64,000 bases of DNA from assembly GCF_030055435.1 (NCBI RefSeq), contig NZ_JASFYG010000004.1, forward strand, positions 1 through 64,000, read 5' to 3'. The notes beneath the pieces are model-generated. The model was not told the origin of the DNA. It was given only the letters and a program-made list of their open reading frames with translations, and ran no database searches. Below are positions 28,356-37,640 of the stretch, in pieces. Numbering within the stretch: the first letter of the stretch is position 1; every line of letters begins with the position of its first letter. The translations under genes and the position numbers were made by a program. Source of the stretch: Methanothermobacter sp. Its GTDB lineage: Archaea; Methanobacteriota; Methanobacteria; Methanobacteriales; Methanothermobacteraceae.

Positions 28356-29569
28356 AGAAGGCTGAGAAGGCAAAGGACAAGAAGGCACTCTACGGTGAGG
28401 ACATCGACCTTGAAAGGTTTATAAGGGAGGAGGCTGGTGAACATGAGGAGGTGACAAGGGCCAAGGAGGTTCCAAAGGAGATCCAGGAGACCCTGCTGAG
28501 GGTTGGAGTGGATCCTGAGGAGAAGGAACGTGCAGGTACATTCATACAGGTTGACCAGTCAGGCATCTGCACAACATGCGCCTCAGAGTCAATCGAGATC
28601 ATGGGTATGAATGTTGCCCTTGATAAGTACAGCTGGCTCAAGGATTACATGTGGAAGGCGGTTGCAGTTGACACCGACAAGTACACAGCCACAACGGCCC
28701 TCAGGGAGGCTGAGGGAGAGATGGGGGGCTACTTCATAAGGTCAAAGCCCGGTGCACGTGAAGTCTTCCCGCTTCAGGCATGCATGTTCATAGGCGATGA
28801 GAGGGTAATGCAGACTGCCCATAACATCATAATCGCCGAGGAAAATTCCGAGCTCCACATAATAACAGGCTGTGCAACTGGTGAGGATGTGAGTTCAGCT
28901 TTACATGTTGGTGTATCCGAGTTCTACCTCAAACCTGGCGCCAAGATAACATTCACAATGGTGCACAACTGGGCCGAGCAGGTTGAGGTGCGCCCACGGA
29001 CCGGTATAATGGTGGGTGATAACGCAACCTACATAAGCAACTATATACTCACAAGCCCGGTTAAGAGCATCCAGTCCTACCCAACAGCCTACTGCAGCGG
29101 TGAGAACTCAAGGGTTGTTTTCCAGTCAATACTTGGTGGACAGAAGGATTCTGTCCTTGATATGGGATCAAGGGTGATCCTCGAGGGAAGGGGCTCAAGT
29201 GCAGAGATGGTCTCACGTGCAGTCTCAAAGGATTCATCCCAGATATACTCAAGGGGTCACCTGGCTGGTCGTGTGCCTGAGGTCAAGGGGCACCTTGAAT
29301 GCCATGGCCTTGTACTCTCAGATGACTCCATGATATATGCGGTCCCTGAACTTGAGGGAAGTGCGACGGATCTTGAGATGTCACATGAGGCCGCAGTGGG
29401 TAAGATAGCCGAGGAGGAGGTAATGTACCTGACCTCAAGGGGTCTCACAGAGGAGGAGGCCGCCTCAATGATTGTGAGGGGATTCCTGAGTATGGATATA
29501 ACTGGCCTTCCACCTGAACTGGCGGCTGAAACAAAGAGAATGCTTGATATGAGCCTCAAGGGTATGTGA
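28340..29569 (+). CDS. SufB/SufD-family Fe-S cluster scaffold protein
   Basis: A 409-residue SufB/SufD-family protein: an alpha-helical N-terminus (LKKAEKAKDKKALYGEDIDL) and a long beta-helix (EENSELHIITGCATGE, YCSGENSRVVFQSILGGQKD, GRVPEVKGHLECHGLVLSDD). The C-terminal helical domain has HEAAVGKIAEEEVMYLTSRGLTEEEA. With SufC it forms the SufBC scaffold that assembles Fe-S clusters, in heavy demand in a cell with polyferredoxin and Hdr. ATG 28340 overlaps the sufC end by 16 bases. CXXC in CTTCASES is present near residue 75. Confidence 0.92.
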   Translation: MLRTLKKAEKAKDKKALYGEDIDLERFIREEAGEHEEVTRAKEVPKEIQETLLRVGVDPEEKERAGTFIQVDQSGICTTCASESIEIMGMNVALDKYSWLKDYMWKAVAVDTDKYTATTALREAEGEMGGYFIRSKPGAREVFPLQACMFIGDERVMQTAHNIIIAEENSELHIITGCATGEDVSSALHVGVSEFYLKPGAKITFTMVHNWAEQVEVRPRTGIMVGDNATYISNYILTSPVKSIQSYPTAYCSGENSRVVFQSILGGQKDSVLDMGSRVILEGRGSSAEMVSRAVSKDSSQIYSRGHLAGRVPEVKGHLECHGLVLSDDSMIYAVPELEGSATDLEMSHEAAVGKIAEEEVMYLTSRGLTEEEAASMIVRGFLSMDITGLPPELAAETKRMLDMSLKGM

Positions 29570-29572
29570 TAT

Positions 29573-29605
29573 CGCTGGATATGATCCAGCGAACTTATTT
29601 TTTAA
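29573..29605 (+). terminator. Terminator after the SufB/D gene
   Basis: CGCTGGAT-ATG-ATCCAGCG is a perfect 8-bp hairpin (29573-29591) followed by AACTTATTTTTTAAAG. It ends the suf transcript before the convergent PRC-barrel gene. Confidence 0.7.
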
Positions 29606-29641
29606 AGAATAAGTTAATAAGTAAGTCTACAAATAAACTGC

Positions 29642-29908
29642 CTATTCTGAAATTATTATGAACTCGCCAACCTTCTCAACCTTCCCGAATGGTACAAGGA
29701 GATAATCACCCTTCCTCTTGGCGCCCTTGACTGTTACATTCCTTCCACTGTCAATTTTAATGACAACGTCAGTTATCTTTCCTGTTTTATCGTTAATTAT
29801 GAGTTCCTCAAGCTCCCCAAGGATACGTGCATTATTAGTTGCAACCTGATATCCCTTTATTTCACTCCAGTACTTCTCTTCCCCTTTTATGAGTTTCTTC
29901 TCTTCCAT
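29642..29908 (-). CDS. PRC-barrel domain protein
   Basis: An 88-residue single-domain PRC-barrel protein (EEKYWSEIKGYQVATNNARILGELEELIINDKTGKITDVVIKIDSGRNV then GDYLLVPFGKVEKVGEFIIISE). These small beta-barrels bind RNA or protein partners; in archaea their roles are mostly unknown. ATG 29908 is four bases after GGTGAG; the GTG nine bases earlier lies inside that site. Its start lies inside the 3' end of cobY (47-base overlap), so it is the last gene of the mmp14-cobY-PRC transcript. Confidence 0.82.
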   Translation of the reverse strand: MEEKKLIKGEEKYWSEIKGYQVATNNARILGELEELIINDKTGKITDVVIKIDSGRNVTVKGAKRKGDYLLVPFGKVEKVGEFIIISE

Positions 29909-30491
29909 TATTCTCACCTAGTTTTTCCAGGACATGCAGATCACTGCAGGTGTTTATATTTACTGCCAGCTCCATCAAGGAAACCTCAAGGATCCTCTGA
30001 TCTTGTACTCTGTTTCTACTCATTAATATATTTACCCCGCAGGGTACTAATCCATCCATAGAATCTGAAAACTCAAGTCCATGCATTCTGCAAAGTTTTT
30101 CAGGTACAGCCACGCAGAGGGCCTCCCCACCACCTGACAGGTACTCCCCCACTATCCAGTCAATGGTTGATGGGGAGATGAGTGGTAGATCTGCATTTAT
30201 AACCAGAACAGGCTCATTCCTGGATTTCTCAAGGTGCGAGAGGATTTCCTGAAGGTCCTCAACGTAACCCCTCCCTGATGTCCTGAATACAGCATACCTC
30301 CCCTTTACATGTTCCTCTGTGAGGGGTGTGTTTGGACTTGTTACAACGATTATCTCATGGACACTTCTGGAAGAATCAAGGCTATCAAGGACATAATCTA
30401 TCATTGGTCGTCCAGATATCTCAAGGAGGGGTTTTTCACATTCAAGTGCCAGGCGTTTTCCCTTCCCACCGGCCATTACAAGGGCCAGCAT
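29862..30491 (-). CDS. cobY: Adenosylcobinamide-phosphate guanylyltransferase (archaeal CobY)
   Basis: A 209-residue nucleotidyltransferase beginning MLALVMAGGKGKRLALECEKPL, the GTP-binding signature of archaeal CobY. It also has VLVINADLPLISPSTIDWIVGEYL, a metal-binding Asp block. It activates adenosylcobinamide phosphate with GMP for the corrinoid nucleotide loop. Mtr, 3 kb away, uses a corrinoid on MtrA, which fits. ATG 30491 overlaps the stop of the marker-14 gene; the TTG at 30497 is less likely. The C-terminus overlaps the PRC-barrel gene. Confidence 0.88.
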   Translation of the reverse strand: MLALVMAGGKGKRLALECEKPLLEISGRPMIDYVLDSLDSSRSVHEIIVVTSPNTPLTEEHVKGRYAVFRTSGRGYVEDLQEILSHLEKSRNEPVLVINADLPLISPSTIDWIVGEYLSGGGEALCVAVPEKLCRMHGLEFSDSMDGLVPCGVNILMSRNRVQDQRILEVSLMELAVNINTCSDLHVLEKLGENNGREETHKRGREVLE

Positions 30492-30493
30492 GA

Positions 30494-31978
30494 TCAATCA
30501 ATCCATTTATCCTCTTTCTTTGACTGAAGCTTTCTTCTCATTCCCAGTATGCATGGGCCGTTCTGTCTTCCGCCGAGTGGGGTGTGGGGTGTTCCCATGG
30601 AGTTCATGCACCTCGCCATGACAGCAGCACCCAGTGCAAGGGCATCGGATACAAATATGCAGTCCTTGAAGCGATCACCCACATGTTCCAGGATGAGCTT
30701 GGGTTTTGTGCCTGTTATACCTGCCCTTCCTGTAACCCCGAGGACCGAGCCCTCCTCGATGACCCCCTCATCAAAGGCCTCATCTATCAGCCTCTTGACT
30801 ATCAGTGCACTCACATGGTCCAGTGTGGCGAAGAGTGTGTGTATGCCGTCCTCCTGGTATATGCTGTGTCCAATCTCCGTCAGTTCCTGTAGTTTATCCC
30901 CGTTTTTACCTGCATCGCACCCTATCAGAGTTGTCCCTGCGCTGTACGCTGCCTCTGTATCCACAGGGACTGTACCAAATCTCTTCCTGTTTACAGGGAC
31001 CTTTCTTATATCGATTATCTCATCGTGTATCATCTCGGCGTGTTTCCTGGCCTTCTTCCAGTTGGCACCCTTCAGCACGGATTTCTTGTAGAGGTCAAGT
31101 GCGGCCCCACCCCTGCAGTCCACCATTTCGGTTCCCCTGATTATGGCATCGGATATTGCACCTGCAAGGCCACAGAAGTTTCCAATGGTCCTTGCGTAGG
31201 GTTCATCGGAATTGACTATTCGGCCGGCAAGGGTTGTCCCGAAGTCTAGGGATACACAGGGGTTTCTGTAATCAACAGTTGTCCACTTTGAGCCCACCTT
31301 GATACCTGCAGTTACAAGTTCACCCTCCATCTCATTTGCAACGACCTCCCTACCTGTTGGGGGTATGACACTTGCAACCGCGCCATCGAATATGACCCTG
31401 TCAAGGTATGAGAAGTCTCTGAGACGTTTGGGGATGTTCTCTATGGAGAGTGCAGGCGCCATTTTCCTGGGGGGTACTCCTGCTGCGAGACAGCCATCTG
31501 CAAGGGCTATTATGAGTTTACCCACCTCTTCAGGTGATCCAAAGCCGGCTGTAACACCAGTTGATCTCACAACAAAGTCAAGGTCCTTTTCTATGTCAAC
31601 CTTAGCCCTTCTGAGGGACTCATGTATAGTGTCCCGCACCAGTTCAGAGACAGATTCCTTTGTGAGTTCAACACCCCATACTGTCTTACCGAATACCTCC
31701 TCGCCCTCCTTAGGGGGTCTTATGTCACGGGTCATCTTCACGGTCTTGTCAAGGAGGTATGTTCTGCTTGTGTTGAGGTTGGTGGCTGTCAGTATGCACT
31801 TGGTTGTTGTGTTACCCAGTTCAACCGATGCCACTATGTAGTAGACGTCCGGGCGCATGGAGTAACCGGACCCCACGGTTTTCTTTGTGAATGGTGCTGT
31901 TTTTATATCCTCTATGCTTATGAATCTGCTCTTTGCAATAACTGGCTTTGGACCAAATAGTCTGCTCAAAAATGACAA
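30494..31978 (-). CDS. Methanogenesis marker protein 14
   Basis: A 494-residue protein found in essentially all methanogens, methanogenesis marker 14. Phosphate-binding segments typical of the actin/hexokinase-like ATPase fold are visible: YYIVASVELGNTTTKCILTAT near residue 47, NPCVSLDFGTTLAGRIVN near 250, and GVLGVTGRAGITG-like near 430. No function is established. Similar ATPase domains occur in proteins that reactivate corrinoids, and it sits with cobY close to mtr, so a role in Mtr corrinoid upkeep can be guessed. The start is TTG 31978 after AGGGGGTAATCAG. Confidence 0.85.
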   Translation of the reverse strand: MSFLSRLFGPKPVIAKSRFISIEDIKTAPFTKKTVGSGYSMRPDVYYIVASVELGNTTTKCILTATNLNTSRTYLLDKTVKMTRDIRPPKEGEEVFGKTVWGVELTKESVSELVRDTIHESLRRAKVDIEKDLDFVVRSTGVTAGFGSPEEVGKLIIALADGCLAAGVPPRKMAPALSIENIPKRLRDFSYLDRVIFDGAVASVIPPTGREVVANEMEGELVTAGIKVGSKWTTVDYRNPCVSLDFGTTLAGRIVNSDEPYARTIGNFCGLAGAISDAIIRGTEMVDCRGGAALDLYKKSVLKGANWKKARKHAEMIHDEIIDIRKVPVNRKRFGTVPVDTEAAYSAGTTLIGCDAGKNGDKLQELTEIGHSIYQEDGIHTLFATLDHVSALIVKRLIDEAFDEGVIEEGSVLGVTGRAGITGTKPKLILEHVGDRFKDCIFVSDALALGAAVMARCMNSMGTPHTPLGGRQNGPCILGMRRKLQSKKEDKWID

Positions 31979-32084
31979 CTGATTACCCCCTGATTTAATG
32001 TAATATTGTAGCCGGGGGGATAATATAAATTTTATGAATAAAGCCAGATGAAAAATAATAAAAGGGAGTGTCCGGGGGCTTTAA

Positions 32085-32516
32085 CTAAACCGTCCTCACC
32101 AGGTGTATGGTGCAGGGTGCGTAGTGCACCACCTTCTCTGACACACTGCCAAGGAGATGCTTGTCAACCAGGCTTTTACCTGTACCCATTATGATGACGT
32201 CAACGTCCTCCTCCTCTGCAAGTTTAACTATTTCATCTGCAGGGTCTCCCTCAAGCATGACCCCCCTGAACTTCACGTTGGGGTTTTCCGGGCCTGTGAG
32301 TCCCTTCTCCATGTCCCTGAGGATCTCCTTGCCCCTCTCTGTTAGCTCCTTAACCATCATCTCCTTAACCTTCTTTGGTGTGAGGAAGGGTACAGAGGTG
32401 TCAACCACGTAGAGGCATATAACCTCTGCCTCCCTCCCATGGAGGAGGTCCAGGGTGTGCTCTATGAGTTCGTCCATGTATTCTCCCATTGTTGGAACCA
32501 GAATTTTCCTGTACAT
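32085..32516 (-). CDS. Universal stress protein (UspA family)
   Basis: A 143-residue single-domain UspA protein: [21 protein letters not shown] at the start and the ATP-binding signature [20 protein letters not shown] near the C-terminus, ending CTIHLVRTV. It is of the nucleotide-binding type. ATG 32516 is four bases after GTGATGGAA; two earlier starts lie in that site. The CaCA exchanger gene upstream overlaps it by a few bases, so the two are cotranscribed and may act together in ion stress. Confidence 0.9.
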   Translation of the reverse strand: MYRKILVPTMGEYMDELIEHTLDLLHGREAEVICLYVVDTSVPFLTPKKVKEMMVKELTERGKEILRDMEKGLTGPENPNVKFRGVMLEGDPADEIVKLAEEEDVDVIIMGTGKSLVDKHLLGSVSEKVVHYAPCTIHLVRTV

Positions 32517-32521
32517 TTCCA

Positions 32522-33478
32522 TCACGCCAGTACAAAGAGTCTCATAACAACGTATGATATGTATACTGCAAGTAAAATTATGCCCCCACTCCTTTTAAGT
32601 TTCATGTCTCCCTGCTTGATAAGTAGCACCAGGAGTACCGTCACGAGTATCATGACCGGTGCGTCAAAGCTGAGTGAGAGTGGTTCAACTGGTACCGGGG
32701 CTATGAGTGCAGGGGCACCTATACCCACGAGTATGTTGAATGTGTTACTTCCAAGAACCGTACCTATTGAGAGCTCATGGAGGCCCTTCACCGCAGATGA
32801 GAGTGTAACCAGAAGTTCCGGTATGCTTGTACCTATGGCCAGTGTGAAGAGGCCCATTATCATGGGGGGTATCCCTGCAATTTCTGCAAGTTCCACACCA
32901 CTGTATACCAGGATTCTGCAGCCTATAACAAGACCTGTAAACCCTAAAACCGTCAGGGCAAGTTTTTTAAGGTCAAGTGATTCCCTTTGGGTGTCATTAG
33001 AATTCTCATCAGAATATGATTTCTGGGCCTTTATGAGTCTCCAGAGGTAAACAGAGTAGATCAGGACCATTGCAATCGCTGCCATTCTACCTATGTCTCC
33101 CAGGAACATGAAAAAGAGCAGTATCAATCCTGTTATGAGGGTAGCGCTGAAGTCCCTTTTAAGGCCATCGGCGTTTGTTTCTATGACTCCTGCAACCAGT
33201 GCAGATATCCCAAGTATACCTGCAATGTTCCATATGTTTGAACCTAGTACACAACCCACCCCTATGTCTGTGCTACCTGAGAGTGACGCTATAAGTGCCG
33301 AACCAAATTCAGGCAGGGACGTTCCGATGGCAGATGCTGTAACACCCAGTATGACTTCAGATATGCCCAAGGAGGATCCAAGATCCACAAGGTTGTCCAC
33401 AAAGATATCTGAAGATTTTATAACCAGAATCAGTGAGAGCACCAGTGCCGGTATAAGAACCAATACCCTTTCAAGCAA
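32522..33478 (-). CDS. CaCA-family sodium/calcium exchanger
   Basis: A 318-residue inner-membrane exchanger with ten or so hydrophobic segments. The two inverted alpha-repeat signatures of the CaCA family are [20 protein letters not shown] (near residue 55) and [17 protein letters not shown] (near residue 215), each followed by GSNxxN ([18 protein letters not shown]). It is of the YrbG/MJ0091 type and probably exports Ca2+ for Na+ or H+. The Mtr complex nearby pumps Na+, which would power it; the link is inference. TTG 33478 follows GGTGATAAC. Confidence 0.92.
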   Translation of the reverse strand: MLERVLVLIPALVLSLILVIKSSDIFVDNLVDLGSSLGISEVILGVTASAIGTSLPEFGSALIASLSGSTDIGVGCVLGSNIWNIAGILGISALVAGVIETNADGLKRDFSATLITGLILLFFMFLGDIGRMAAIAMVLIYSVYLWRLIKAQKSYSDENSNDTQRESLDLKKLALTVLGFTGLVIGCRILVYSGVELAEIAGIPPMIMGLFTLAIGTSIPELLVTLSSAVKGLHELSIGTVLGSNTFNILVGIGAPALIAPVPVEPLSLSFDAPVMILVTVLLVLLIKQGDMKLKRSGGIILLAVYISYVVMRLFVLA

Positions 33479-33537
33479 GTTATCACCACTGAAAAACCTT
33501 TCTTCATTCCCTCAAGACCAGTATATTAATTGAATAT

Positions 33538-33559
33538 CGACACTTAAACCTTTGTGTCG
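33538..33559. repeat. Inverted repeat between mtrH and the exchanger gene
   Basis: CGACAC (33538-33543) and GTGTCG (33554-33559) flank TTAAACCTTT. The core ACACTTAAA-CTTTGTGT nearly copies the loop and inner stem of the hairpin between mcrA and mtrE. Confidence 0.5.
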
Positions 33560-33631
33560 GAAATATGTTGCCGTTTTCTTATATTTAAATTATTTCGTTA
33601 TAATAAAAATAAAATTTTTAGTAATAATAAT

Positions 33632-33668
33632 GGTCAAAAAAAGAAATTTATGGCTGCTCCTAGAGCAG
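33632..33668 (-). terminator. Terminator of the mtr operon, stop codon in hairpin loop
   Basis: On the minus strand CTGCTC-TAG-GAGCAG is a perfect 6-bp hairpin (33668-33654) whose three-base loop is exactly the mtrH stop codon. CCATAAATTTCTTTTTTT follows. Confidence 0.65.
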
Positions 33669-34592
33669 CTTGAAGAATGGATGGTCTTCCACAGGTTCCG
33701 TGCCTATATCCTTGGCTGCCTCACTTATGAATATGTCAGCCATTGCACAGGCAGGGAATGCCATCTTGGCGTTTTCTATTGGACCGTACAGTACGAAGTC
33801 ACCACCGGCCATCTGCTGAATCAGGTTGGATCCAACGTCACACACAGGCCATGCTTCCTTGTGATCCTTCTTGTACTCACGGAGCCAGTCCCAAGCTGAT
33901 GGCACGTTGTGGATACCACTACCAACAGGGTATCCCCACTTGCTCTTAACTGCAAATGATGTCCTCACAGCAACACCTGCACCCTGACCGAGTGGTGTAA
34001 CTGCAACGTCCATGAGGTACTTGTCGATACCACATTCAGCAGCCATTTCAAGAAGACCCTTCTCTATTGTACCGGCCCCGTCTTCCCAGATTCCAATTTT
34101 ACCCTCAACTGTTGGGTCCATTGGGTTGAATCCCAGGACGATTGAAGCTGAGAGTTTTGTGTTCTTGAGTGCCTCGAGTTCTGACTCGTCGGCGGCCATG
34201 TTGACTGAGTTGTAAATGGCCCTCTCTTCAAGACCAACCTCACTGGCGTACTCTGCACCGGCGATCCTTGCCTCACCGGATGTTGAGTCTATGAAGAATG
34301 GTGCGTCTGTCACATCACCCACAAACTCCAGGTACTTGACTATTGCCTCAGGTGTCTGACCGAAGGTCTGTACGATGTGTGGGTTACCTGTAACATCTGA
34401 CATCTCTTCCTGTGTCTTTATGAGGGCCTCTGCTTTGTCCTTGTCAAAGACACCTGCCTTTTCATCTTCAATGATGCTGTGTCCACCATAAAATATTGTT
34501 CCTGCTAATACGGTTGGGTACTCTCCTGGCTGACCACCAATCTTGGTTCCAGCTATGTCCAGTACGATCTGTTCCTTATCAAACCTAAACAT
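33660..34592 (-). CDS. mtrH: Tetrahydromethanopterin S-methyltransferase subunit H
   Basis: A 310-residue MtrH, the peripheral subunit that moves the methyl group from methyl-H4MPT to the corrinoid on MtrA. Family blocks: FRFDKEQIVLDIAGTKIGGQ, FYGGHSIIEDEKAGVFD, PFFIDSTSGEARIAG and NVPSAWDWLREYKK. It has a TIM-barrel methyltransferase fold and no membrane segment. ATG 34592 follows GGAGGTTTACAT. It is last in mtrEDCBAFGH and ends in a hairpin terminator. Confidence 0.98.
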   Translation of the reverse strand: MFRFDKEQIVLDIAGTKIGGQPGEYPTVLAGTIFYGGHSIIEDEKAGVFDKDKAEALIKTQEEMSDVTGNPHIVQTFGQTPEAIVKYLEFVGDVTDAPFFIDSTSGEARIAGAEYASEVGLEERAIYNSVNMAADESELEALKNTKLSASIVLGFNPMDPTVEGKIGIWEDGAGTIEKGLLEMAAECGIDKYLMDVAVTPLGQGAGVAVRTSFAVKSKWGYPVGSGIHNVPSAWDWLREYKKDHKEAWPVCDVGSNLIQQMAGGDFVLYGPIENAKMAFPACAMADIFISEAAKDIGTEPVEDHPFFKLL

Positions 34593-34607
34593 ATGTAAAC
34601 CTCCAAG

Positions 34608-35074
<467 letters not shown>

Positions 35075-35086
35075 GTGGAAGCCTCC

Positions 35087-35803
35087 CTAGACCAGTAGAA
35101 GTATGCCCAGTGTCAGGGTGAAGGCAAGACCTATCATTATACCCTGAACCTTACCTGAGTACATACCTGCGAACATTCTGTTGGTGGAACCTATCATTTT
35201 AACCTGTGTCTGGATGTTCCTCATCCTTGCCTCAATAAGGGCTGTTTCTGGTGCCACAGGTTTGACCTCTTCGCCTTCCTCTTCTTCTCCGCCTTCTTCG
35301 ACCTTTATGACCATTGCCTCTTCTTCGAATGCGCCCGGGTCCTTCTCGATGCATTCCTTGACCTTGGCCTTGATGGCGTCGGCGTCCTCAACGTCTATGA
35401 GGTTGACGATTTCCAGCTGTTTCTGGAACCTCTCAATACCCTCATCAGGTATGTTTTCAATGTATGGAATGGCACCGGTTGCACCGATTATGTTCCTTTT
35501 ATCAGGGTCCACACCGTTCTGGTGCAGGGCCTCTATACTCTGACCTGTGATGTGTCCCTGTACCTCTGAACCGCAGAGTATAAGGAACCTGATGTTTGGG
35601 TTTGATATGAGGTTCGCGATCATCTTTTCGATTCCGAGGTTTTCTGTCTTGCATGGCCCTGCGATGGCAGCTCCTGCCTCAATAGGTATGTCTTCGATGT
35701 GTGAGGCGAGGGTGGTGGCAGCCACAGGACTTTCAGGGTCACCCACGATGTAGTCACCGTTGACCACAGGCCATCCTTCAGCAGGTGATTTCTTTTCAAC
35801 CAC
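35087..35803 (-). CDS. mtrA: Tetrahydromethanopterin S-methyltransferase subunit A, corrinoid protein
   Basis: A 238-residue MtrA. It carries the 5-hydroxybenzimidazolyl cobamide whose cobalt is methylated by MtrH and demethylated to CoM. The cobalt-ligating His is expected in [20 protein letters not shown] near residue 84. A charged linker ([17 protein letters not shown]) leads to LIGSTNRMF-like and a single C-terminal membrane anchor ([18 protein letters not shown]). The bulk is cytoplasmic. ATG 35803 follows AGGAGGTGTTATAAGTG. It lies between mtrB and mtrF. Confidence 0.98.
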   Translation of the reverse strand: MVEKKSPAEGWPVVNGDYIVGDPESPVAATTLASHIEDIPIEAGAAIAGPCKTENLGIEKMIANLISNPNIRFLILCGSEVQGHITGQSIEALHQNGVDPDKRNIIGATGAIPYIENIPDEGIERFQKQLEIVNLIDVEDADAIKAKVKECIEKDPGAFEEEAMVIKVEEGGEEEEGEEVKPVAPETALIEARMRNIQTQVKMIGSTNRMFAGMYSGKVQGIMIGLAFTLTLGILLLV

Positions 35804-35815
35804 TTATAACACCTC

Positions 35816-36118
35816 CTATAAGAGCAGGGCAAACAGGATGATCAGACCAATTATGAACCCGTAAACCATGTTGGTGAGTTTACCTGCTGTGAGGTATACT
35901 CCCTCCCTTCCAGGGTAGGAACCCTCAGGAATTGTTGTTGGGTCCAGTGAGTTAATCAGATCATCTGCTGTAGCCTCTAATGCAGCTATCTGTTCGTTTA
36001 TTTCGTCCATGGATAATATTATGACTTCCCTTCCAAGGGCAGCCCCTATCATACCGGTGGAAGGATCAAGGGTCAGGTTATATTCCGGAGCGATTTTAAC
36101 AAGTGGTAACATTTCCAT
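35816..36118 (-). CDS. mtrB: Tetrahydromethanopterin S-methyltransferase subunit B
   Basis: A 100-residue MtrB: a polar N-terminus ([22 protein letters not shown]), a central helix ([22 protein letters not shown]) and a C-terminal membrane helix ([20 protein letters not shown]). It has a typical family length and lies between mtrC and mtrA with 12-base gaps. Confidence 0.96.
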   Translation of the reverse strand: MEMLPLVKIAPEYNLTLDPSTGMIGAALGREVIILSMDEINEQIAALEATADDLINSLDPTTIPEGSYPGREGVYLTAGKLTNMVYGFIIGLIILFALLL

Positions 36119-36129
36119 TTTAAAGCCTC

Positions 36130-36933
36130 CTAGTGCTCTTCCTCCTTAGGCCAGAGACCTGACCATTTCACGGATGCTGCTTCTTCGAAGGATGCGCTCA
36201 CGAATGCCCTGAATGCCAGTATCCAGCAGAGTGCGCCGACAAGTGAAACAACCCACCAGCCAGGGTTGAGCCCTATTCCAAGTAGGCCCACAACGGCCAT
36301 TGAGATGAACCCTGTTGATGCTGCAAGTTTCAGTGTCCTTGTCTGGTTCTCATTTGGACCTAGACATGCGTTGAATGGGTGCTGGATCGCCATTGTGTTT
36401 AGGATGAATAGCAGTCCTATTAATCCTGTTGTTATGACTGAGTTGAGGATTGCCTGCATTGTGTAGCTACCTGCAATGGCTGCTGAGAATCCAAGGACTG
36501 AAAGTGCTGCTGCACCTGAGATCTCCGCGGTGCACTTCTCGAGGATTGGGATCTTCATCTTAACTATCCTCTTACCCAGTACAGCCACAACCAAACCGAG
36601 TATCATTGCGAGTATCAGTGCAACAACAGGTACTGCAATGGCTGGTACCACAAACACTGATGCAAGTCCAGCCACAACACCAACTATACCTATTGCAACT
36701 GACATGTACCCGATTGATGGCACACCGGTACCGAGACCGTAACTTGCAACCCTCCTTATTGCGTCTGCACCCCATACTATTGCACAGACTGCTCCGAGGG
36801 AGGCCAGAACTGGTCCTATGACCGGGTTAACTGCGGATGCATATATTCCTGCAAGTCCGCCCAGTATTCCAAGTGCCATGAGCCTGCTCTCAGGTATGGC
36901 TGCGCCAGCCGGTCCTCCAGCTGCTACTGACAT
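36130..36933 (-). CDS. mtrC: Tetrahydromethanopterin S-methyltransferase subunit C
   Basis: A 267-residue integral membrane subunit with seven or so hydrophobic segments, beginning [21 protein letters not shown]. With MtrD and MtrE it forms the membrane part of the Na+-translocating complex. ATG 36933 overlaps the mtrD stop (TAATG) and follows GGAGGTGTC; a longer open frame upstream of it would run into mtrD and is not supported. Confidence 0.96.
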   Translation of the reverse strand: MSVAAGGPAGAAIPESRLMALGILGGLAGIYASAVNPVIGPVLASLGAVCAIVWGADAIRRVASYGLGTGVPSIGYMSVAIGIVGVVAGLASVFVVPAIAVPVVALILAMILGLVVAVLGKRIVKMKIPILEKCTAEISGAAALSVLGFSAAIAGSYTMQAILNSVITTGLIGLLFILNTMAIQHPFNACLGPNENQTRTLKLAASTGFISMAVVGLLGIGLNPGWWVVSLVGALCWILAFRAFVSASFEEAASVKWSGLWPKEEEH

Positions 36934-37640
36934 TAGAAGACACCTCCGTATATGAGTAATGTTGAAAGGGCGCCTGCAACAATGGAGGCTATGAAACATG
37001 CGACTATTCCCCTGCCGATCCTTTTGAATTTAGGATCGTGGAAACCTTCTATTGTACCTCCAATGTTGTATGATGCAATAACCGCGTTTATGAAGAATAT
37101 GCCCACGGCAAAGATTGCTGCAATACCTGCAGCGCCCATTGCACCATATGACAGGGACTCAAGGGTTAGGGCCTCGTTGAGTGCCCAGTAGATGAGCCCG
37201 CCGCCAATTCCACCGAGGGCTCCTCCTATTATACCGCTGACAAAACAGACCGTTGGAAGACCATGCCCCTCGGTACCGGGGGTGACGTATTTTTCCTGTT
37301 CCATGCCTGTGATTGGGTCTACACTGACCTTTGCAGATACCGGGACGGTACCCACACCAAAGACATAGATCAGGTTACCCACAAGCATGGTGATACCTAT
37401 CATGAGCATTGAACCAACTGCACCGGCAGCCAGTATCATAAGGGGGGACTGTCCGGTCATAGCTGCGGCAGTTATGAGTCCTGTGAGACCCGCACCTGCA
37501 GCAAGCATAGCTGTACCGGTACCCACACCTGTTGCTGTTGCCATAGCTGCTGGTGCACCACCCACAGGTACGAAGTGAACACCTCCACCTATGAGTACTC
37601 CTCCAGCGGTTATAGCTCCTATCAGTAATAATGGATCCAT
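36933..37640 (-). CDS. mtrD: Tetrahydromethanopterin S-methyltransferase subunit D
   Basis: A 235-residue integral membrane protein of the Na+-pumping Mtr core ([24 protein letters not shown]-free loops, [20 protein letters not shown]). It has about six hydrophobic segments. ATG 37640 follows GGAGGAAGAATAA and abuts the mtrE stop. Confidence 0.96.
   Translation of the reverse strand: MDPLLLIGAITAGGVLIGGGVHFVPVGGAPAAMATATGVGTGTAMLAAGAGLTGLITAAAMTGQSPLMILAAGAVGSMLMIGITMLVGNLIYVFGVGTVPVSAKVSVDPITGMEQEKYVTPGTEGHGLPTVCFVSGIIGGALGGIGGGLIYWALNEALTLESLSYGAMGAAGIAAIFAVGIFFINAVIASYNIGGTIEGFHDPKFKRIGRGIVACFIASIVAGALSTLLIYGGVF

Noticed and set aside
36130-36999. A longer MtrC starting at 36999
   Set aside because: The extra 22 residues overlap mtrD; ATG 36933 has GGAGGTGTC and gives the family length.
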